In this document: positions 57,780-64,000 of the stretch, in pieces
Layout: every line of letters starts with the position of its first letter
How positions within the stretch are numbered: position 1 is the first letter of the stretch
NCBI GenBank assembly: GCA_964019135.1
Contig: OZ025248.1
Coordinates: forward strand, 42,029,670-42,093,669
Origin: Arenicola marina
Lineage: Eukaryota > Annelida > Polychaeta > Arenicolidae
Direction of reading: 5' to 3'
Length of the DNA: 64,000 nucleotides
The notes under the pieces: model-generated
The model's database searches: none
Seen by the model: only the letters and a program-made list of their open reading frames with translations
Told to the model about the DNA's origin: nothing
Made by a program: the position numbers and the translations under genes

Positions 57780-60530
57780 TGCACGTATTCATAATATACT
57801 GCACATTCCATGCCCCACGCGTTCATAACATACTGTTGCACTAGATACCCAACGTGTTCATACTATACTGTGCACTAGATACCCAACGTGTTCATACTAT
57901 ACTGTGCACTAGATACCCAACGTGTTCATACTATACTGCACATTCCATGCCCCACATGTTCATACCAGACGTTACATTCCATACCCTACGTCTTCATACT
58001 ATTCTGTGCACTCCATACCCAACGTGTTCATGCCATACTGTGCACTAGATACCAAACGTGTTCATACTATACTGTGCACTAGATACCCAACGTGTTCATA
58101 CTATACGTTACACTCCATACTAACGTGTTCATACTATAATGTACACTCCATACCCCACGTGTTCATACTATACTGTGCACTCCATACCCCACGTGTCCAT
58201 ATTAAGCTGTGCACTCCATACCCAACGTGTTCATACTATACTGTACACTCCATACCCCACGTACACATACCATACGTTACACTCCATACTAACGTGTTCA
58301 TACTATACTGTACACTCCATACCCCACGTGTTCATACCATACTGCACATTCCATACCCCACGTGTTCATATTAGGCTGTGAACTCCCTACCCAATGTGTT
58401 CAAACTATACTGTGCACTAGATACTCAATGTGTTCATACTATGCTGCACATTCCATGCCCCACATGTTCATACCATACGTTACAACCCATACCCCACGTG
58501 TTCATGCTATACTGTGCACTAGAGTCCCAACGTGTTCATACTATGCTGTACACTCCATACCCAACGTGTTCATACTATGCTGCACATTCCATGCCCCACG
58601 GGTTCAAAGCAGGGGCTTTCCTTCCATTCCCCACGTCTTCATACTATTCTGTGCACTCCATGCCCAACGTGTTCGTACCATACTGTGCACCAGATACCAA
58701 ACGTGTTCATACTATACTGTGCATTAGATACCCAACGTGTTCAAACTATACTGTACACTTCATACCCCACGTGTTCATACTATACTGTGCACTCCATACC
58801 CCACATGTTCATGTTATGCCGTGCACTCCATACCCAACGTGTTTATGCTAAACTCTGCACTAGATACCCAACGTGTTCATACTATACTGTACACTCCATA
58901 CCCCACGTGTTCATACTATACTGTGCACTCCATACCCCACGTGTTCATATTATGTTGTGCACTCCACACCCAACGTGTTCGTACCATGCTGTGCACTAGA
59001 AACACAACGTGTTCATACTATACTGTGCATTCCATACCCCACGTGTTCATACTCTACTGTACATTCCATACCCCACGTGTTCATACTATACTGTGCACTC
59101 CATACCCCACGTGTTCATATTATGCTGTGCACTCCATACCCAACGTGTTCATACCATACTGTGCACTAGATACCAAACGTGTTCATACTATACTGTGCAC
59201 TCCATACCCCACATGTTCATGTTATGCTGTACACTCCATACCCAACGTGTTCATGCTAAACTCTGCACTAGATACCCAACGTGTTCATACTATACTGTAC
59301 ACTCCATACCCCACGTGTTCATACTATACTGTGCACTCCATAACCCACGTGTTCATATTATGTTGTGCACTCCACACCCAACGTGTTCATACCATGCTGT
59401 GCACTAGAAACACAACGTGTTCATACTATACTGTGCATTCCATACCCCACGTGTTCATACTCTACTGTACACTCCATACCCCACGTGTTCATACTATACT
59501 GTGCACTCCATACCCCACGTGTTCATATTATGTTGTGCACTCCACACCCAACGTGTTCATACCATGCTGTGCACTAGAAACACAACGTGTTCATACTATA
59601 CTGTGCATTCCATACCCCACGTGTTCATACTCTACTGTACACTCCATACCCCACGTGTTCATACTATACTGTGCACTCCATACCCCACGTGTTCATACTA
59701 TACTGTGCACTCCATACCCCACGTGTTCATATTATGCTGTGCACTCCATACCCAACGTGTTCATACTATACTGTGCACTAGATACCCAACGTGTTCACAC
59801 TATACTGGGCACTCCACACCCCACGTGTTCATATTATGCTGTGCACTCCATACCCCACGTGTTAATATTATGCTGTGCACTCCATACCCCACGTGTTAAT
59901 ATTATACTGTGCACTCCATACCCCACGTGTTCATACTATACTGTGCACTCCATACCCAACGTGTTCACACTATACTGGGCACTCCACACCCCACGTGTTC
60001 ATATTATGCTGTGCACTCCATACCCCACGTGTTAATATTATGCTGTGCACTCCATACCCCACGTGTTAATATTATACTGTGCACTCCATACCCCACGTGT
60101 TCATACTATACTGTGCACTCCATACCCCACGTGTTCATACTATACTGTGCACAAGATACCCAACGTGTTCCTACTATACTGTGCACTACATACCCAACGT
60201 GTTCCTACCATAATGTGCACTAGATAGCCAACGTGTTCATCCTATGCTGTACACTCCATACCCAACGTGTTCATACTATACTGTAGACTCCATACCCCAC
60301 GTGTTCATACTACACTGTGCACTCCATAATCCACGTGTTCATATTATGCTGTGCACTCCATACCCAACGTGTTCATACTATACTGTGCACTAGATACCCA
60401 ACGTGTTCCTACTATACTATACACTCCATACCGCGCGTGTTCACACTATACTGTACACTCCATACCCCCCTTGTTCATACTATGCTGAACACTCTATACC
60501 CCACGTGTTCATACTATACTGTATGTTGTA
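57780..60530. repeat. 34-bp satellite array with E-box in many units, about 80 units
   Basis: Unit ACGTGTTCATACTATACTGT plus GCACTCCATACCCC. Where the unit ends in CC the junction forms the palindrome CACGTG; the alternate ending (CCCAACGTG) lacks it. GTGCAC is a second palindrome in most units. Higher-order copies recur at offsets of 170 bp and 408 bp (5 and 12 units), for example around 59,009, 59,417 and 59,587. Frames of up to 432 codons through it are artefacts (102 bp equals three units). Confidence 0.96.
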
Positions 60531-61399
60531 TATTGCGGTATAGTAAGTAAAACACTCCTGTATATTCTGTACCACATTAGCTTAATATTTAAGGTTTGTT
60601 CGAGCTGTCATTGAGCATGTTTGCCAAAACATTTTTAAAAACAAAATAGGTGTTTTTTCCTTGCTTCACTTGCATTTGATCAATTGCAGTAATTAGGATA
60701 ATACTGATAAGGATAATTCAACCAAAGCATCACAAGTATCCTCCTACTATGATTCCACACCTATAATTTCAAGGCTAGTTAAGATACCACCACTGTCAAT
60801 ATGCGAGTGAGGGTAGTTTATCCGACCACTTGTGGCCGTTCTCCCGTTGCTCTTTTCGTTATGTTCACCTTATTTTTTAACATGTCATAGTGCCATAATG
60901 ATCACCTATATTACGTCTGGGTAATTACACAGATTTATCATCATTTCCCCGCACCCATATTTTTCCAACATATCTAATCTGCTGCCAAAAACATGAAGCT
61001 GATATTGTGGGCCTGCATGGCCTCCAAGTGGTCGCTCGACTTGTGGGTGGTGGACAGACGCCGCCATCTCTCTTTACTTGCTCCAGGGCAAAGGCCAAGG
61101 TGTCGCCACAAGTCCTAAGTTCATCTGGCCAACAAGACGCCATCTTAAAAGCATTAGTGAGAGAGCTACAGTCGATTACTTTAGGTGACAAGCATACAAT
61201 AATTGGTCCACAGCAAGAGACTCCGGCGGCAGTGGTGTGGTTTATTGTTGAGGTTGTTGGGGTCTCCGGGAATATACATAACGGACCGTTTAGATCGACT
61301 GACGCCATTAGACAGGTGCTGACATCTGCCGCTGCATCTGTCCTTCCCTGATTATCAGTGGTAAGTCCGTCGTGAAATGAATATTTGTTTAAGAAATGT
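60531..61399. other. Intergenic; unrecognised frames at 60,925-61,351
   Basis: A plus frame (61,007-61,351) has no ATG, and a minus frame of 127 codons (61,308-60,925) starts with ATG; both overlap and neither matches a family I know. A strong donor-like GTAAGT lies at 61,362. It may be an exon of a gene I cannot reconstruct. Confidence 0.35.
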
Positions 61400-61443
61400 C
61401 ATTATCCGCCCGAGGCCGCGTAAAGGCAGAGGGATGGCCAATG
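61400..61443. repeat. 44-bp hairpin repeat, copy 1
   Basis: CATTATCCGCCCGAGGCCGC ... GGCCAATG folds on itself; the inverted relative lies at 63,918-63,960. Confidence 0.65.
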
Positions 61444-61551
61444 AAATGCCTAACGCCATGCGAAACTCGCGCTGTTACTATTATTACGAGTTGAATCTAA
61501 ATTTAAAGCGTTGACTTGTCTCTGCTTCTTGGGTTTAATTTCCGCATGCAA

Positions 61552-61655
61552 CCAAAGATTGTCTAGAGTAAGATCTCCAACTCGCCCGTCTGCCTATGGC
61601 CGAAATCTTACAAACGAGTTGTGGCGCCGCCCTAGCGGTGGGGATGCTACATTCC
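61552..61655 (+). repeat. Inverted ~100-bp repeat, left copy
   Basis: AAAGATTGTCTAGAGTAAGA..CAACTCGC, a variable ~40 bp middle, then GGCGCC..CTAGCGGTGGGGATGC. Reverse complement of 62,544-62,650. May be the ends of an ~1.1 kb element. Confidence 0.7.
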
Positions 61656-62034
61656 AGTCGGATAACTGATACGCGCTGGTACCAGACGAGCGAAACACAC
61701 GTAACACACATGGTAAACTTACCTTATCGATCGAGAAATAAGTTACCTGCATAATATTGACAAAAACATACATTCTACCTCTCTAGTTTCCTTATTGAAA
61801 GTTATCAAGTCTGATGTCAACAGTAAAATGTAATCAAACGAACCCACGGCCGCGGGGCAGACATGTCACATTGTGATTGTTCTGACTTTAGTCCTAGACT
61901 TCGATCTAATTTAGATCTAGTTAGAATCACAAGTTAGGATCAAGAATCTCTTTAAAATCGTGACAACCATGAGAAGGACCACCTGTTTTTCAGAGAAAAT
62001 CGCAGGTTTTCCGACCAATAAAGGTAAAAAAAAA

Positions 62035-62125
62035 CTGTGTTCGCCTTCGTTTGGAATTGAACACACAACCTTGCGATCAAAATACAAAAGTCTTACGAAC
62101 TGCGCTATTGGGCTCTATGTCGCCT
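62035..62125 (-). mobile_element. Degraded tRNA-like sequence with Pol III-type terminator
   Basis: On the minus strand TAGCGCAGTTCGTAAGAC (A-box-like) is followed by TGTGTTCAATTCC (B-box-like), then nine T residues (62,034-62,026) where a Pol III terminator would lie. The acceptor stem does not pair well, so it is a tRNA relic or SINE head rather than a working gene. Confidence 0.4.
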
Positions 62126-62221
62126 TGCTGTTTTGAACTATAGTTCAAACACGCATGCTTCTGAATCCATGAACCATTTCTATCTACCCTGCTCATCTGT
62201 GTTAGCAGAAACATCTATTTC

Positions 62222-62473
62222 AGAGGGGATTTGGAGGTGAAAGAGTTCTTTTTTTCCATGGAAACCTCCCAAACCAATTCTATTCGGACTGATAAGTTAG
62301 TTGATCTGCCCTCCTTGGTTCAATGGTCCAATGACAATGTCACTTTTGTTGTCAAAGCTGGAACTGTAAAAGTAGACAAAGACCTGTCCGAACTTGCTTT
62401 ACATTTTCTCATCTTTAGGAAACTCGAAAAAAAAACGTATTTGGATTGTTCTTCCTGCAGTTTGTACAGTTAA
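62222..62473 (+). CDS. Unrecognised exon-like frame, no ATG at start
   Basis: Follows an acceptor-like TCTATTTCAG and reads RGDLEVKEFFFSMETSQTNS to KTYLDCSSCSLYS then a stop. Composition looks protein-like, but no family is recognised and the first ATG is internal (62,258). Lies between the two inverted ~100-bp repeats. Chance or a remnant are equally likely. Confidence 0.2.
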   Translation, partial: RGDLEVKEFFFSMETSQTNSIRTDKLVDLPSLVQWSNDNVTFVVKAGTVKVDKDLSELALHFLIFRKLEKKTYLDCSSCSLYS

Positions 62474-62543
62474 TGGCCGTACAAAAGTCCATGGCAGCGC
62501 CAGTTTCTTGCGTCAGTTACGCCGGCGTCCATTGCGACGGAGC

Positions 62544-62650
62544 CTGAAGTAGCATCCCGACCGCTAGATGGCGCCTTGCACGAATGTGCACGCAGTGAAC
62601 GCGCGAGTTGGGAGATCTTACTCTGGACAATCTTTGATGCAACGATCCAC
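62544..62650 (-). repeat. Inverted ~100-bp repeat, right copy, with CTCF-like motif
   Basis: Reverse complement of 61,552-61,655. Contains CCGCTAGATGGCGCC (62,561-62,575), one mismatch from the CTCF core; the left copy has the diverged CCGCTAGGGCGGCGCC. Confidence 0.7.
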
Positions 62651-63917
62651 TGAACGATCAAAGTACAGCATTCGCCTTTTTCACGGAATCGCCATATTGA
62701 CGCCAAAACGAGGCTGTGCCTGCAAACACAAACTGCGTGACTCGCCCAACGCGTGAAAGCTAATGGGAGACCCCGCTGCGGGTTTGCTGCAAAATAGCTC
62801 CCGGGTGATTTCAGTAATACAATTACCGATTTCAGGCAGATGAAAAGGGTGTTTTTTTTCTGGAGCAAGTACATGTGAAAAAGGAGGCGAGTATGTTTGA
62901 AAAAAAGTGGGGTATTTCCCGCGGCATGCAGCAAGGGTCAATTGACATGAAACCCCCCCTATATTTTTTAACTCGCTTTCCACGTCAGCTAGGATCTTTG
63001 TGCTGTGACATATTAGTCTATGGACTTACTATTGTTTTTGCCTTTATTATGAGTATTTTTTATTGAGTATTGAGTGAACCCTATGACCCGGACATTCTTT
63101 GCATACTACTCATATGATAGACCCACGTGAAATGGCACGATAGGCCTATAGCCTTACAGGCTGCAAGTCCCGTTAAACCCAAATCAAACCACGTGAAAAC
63201 TTGTGCACACAAGCGTTGCTGAACCCGTGTTTTACCCGGTATTGTATGAGAGGAGCATAGGGAGATATTATGCTGGGTATATGGAATTATGCTGACATAT
63301 TTTATCTCATGAAAGGACCAATGTGGCAATAATTCTACCCCCCCCCCCGACCCCCACCCTCTCCGTGTATCACGTATTGATTGACAGTGCCTGTGCCATT
63401 GCATGAACTAATCGGTCTCATCTTAAAACAGTGATGACCACTTTTATGGGAGAATAATGTGGTTGTTGCACGAAATGCAGGGAAAACAAATAGTTGCACC
63501 TCCAGTAACCATTCCCTGCAAAGTTTGGATTAAAAACACCATTAACGTTTGATTTAATTTGCCGTTAACTTTCCAATGGACAAATCAACGTATGGACCTT
63601 AGCTATATTCCACTAAGTAGATAAGCTCTGTTGAAGTGATAGCATCCCACTGCTGGTCGGGGATAGCCCCCCAGCTGGAGGGGGTCACCCGTTCCGTGTG
63701 GCATTAGCCTACACGTTCGGCTATTGTCAAATGTGCTCGAAAAAAGATTAAAATTGGCAGAAATAGGTCTTATTTGTTAATTAGTTTGAACAATAATGAC
63801 CTGACAGACTCAATAATGACCATTATTACGAGTTGGTGGTCATGTTAACTAGTACAATAGCATTAAATCTGAAGGCCGATCAATACTGTATTCTGACCCA
63901 AACCAAACCTTGATTTT
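62651..63917. other. Intergenic, no supported gene
   Basis: Overlapping short frames on both strands (such as 62,934-62,470 minus), none recognised. ATTATTACGAGTTG occurs at 63,824 and also near 61,478. Confidence 0.45.
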
Positions 63918-63960
63918 CATTTTCCGCCCTCGGCCTCTACGCGGCCTCGGGCGGATAATG
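63918..63960. repeat. 43-bp hairpin repeat, copy 2
   Basis: CATTTTCCGCCCTCGGCC, then TCTACGC, then GGCCTCGGGCGGATAATG: an imperfect palindrome able to form a 12-18 bp stem. Inverted relative of 61,400-61,443. Confidence 0.7.
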
Positions 63961-64000
63961 AACATTGGCGGGCTGCTACAGCTTGATGTCGGGCCAATAA

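Noticed and set aside
57854-60550. Cys/His-rich repeat frames up to 432 codons
   Set aside because: By-product of the 34-bp array; all three plus frames are open in turn.

Overview
This window comes from an animal genome, most likely a marine invertebrate; I cannot name the phylum from sequence alone. The evidence is two intron-less class A G-protein-coupled receptor genes, a THAP zinc-finger gene with spliceosomal introns, several LINE families, tRNA-derived SINEs and many short inverted-repeat elements. I see no bacterial gene organisation and no LTR or virus-like element. Well over a third of the 64 kb is tandem repeat.

Layout. 1-11,015 is one continuous 57-bp satellite (about 193 units) with nested higher-order duplications; every long reading frame in it is a by-product of a unit length divisible by three. 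11,031-17,138 is bounded by inverted, internally repetitive termini and looks like a decayed ~6.1 kb DNA transposon carrying younger insertions: a TTAA-flanked MITE, two LINE 3' fragments and a tRNA-like SINE head. 17,895-18,245 is a degenerate minisatellite ending 30 bp from the stop codon of the first receptor gene (18,275-19,732, minus). 19,733-27,087 is AT-rich intergenic DNA with a LINE reverse-transcriptase fragment, a 5'-truncated LINE with 12-bp target-site duplications, a tRNA-derived SINE with 14-bp duplications, two CTCF-like sites and a 185-bp triplication. A 29-bp array (27,088-28,768) ends about 110 bp from the stop of the second, paralogous receptor gene (28,880-30,280, minus).

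30,281-39,072 is a repeat-rich junkyard: small tandem arrays, a second copy of the TTAA MITE, two short elements with GGCGGATCCAG-type ends, and a large inverted repeat (arms of ~690 bp, loop of ~900 bp). 39,073-47,005 is a G-rich 35-bp array, part of it duplicated as a 1,454-bp block together with a unique leader. 47,600-48,330 is a CpG-rich block without a convincing gene. 48,519-50,430 holds the two ends of a minus-strand LINE with its middle replaced by other repeats. 50,515-51,128 is a 14-bp AGCT-rich array, and 51,840-53,650 consists of diverged ~0.8-kb repeats carrying AGGTCA half-sites.

54,436-54,798 is a TA-flanked MITE directly upstream of a THAP12-like gene (exons at 54,952-55,061, 55,441-55,670 and from 56,644), whose intron phases agree but which has an in-frame TAG in exon 1. 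57,780-60,530 is a 34-bp array in which many units carry a CACGTG E-box. The last 3.5 kb is intergenic, with two copies of a 43-44 bp hairpin repeat, an inverted ~100-bp pair with a CTCF-like motif, and a degraded tRNA-like sequence. The only genes I support are the two receptors and the THAP gene. Nothing suggests that they form one pathway. The receptors are a local duplicate pair, probably chemosensory or orphan; the THAP gene would encode a nuclear DNA-binding protein.
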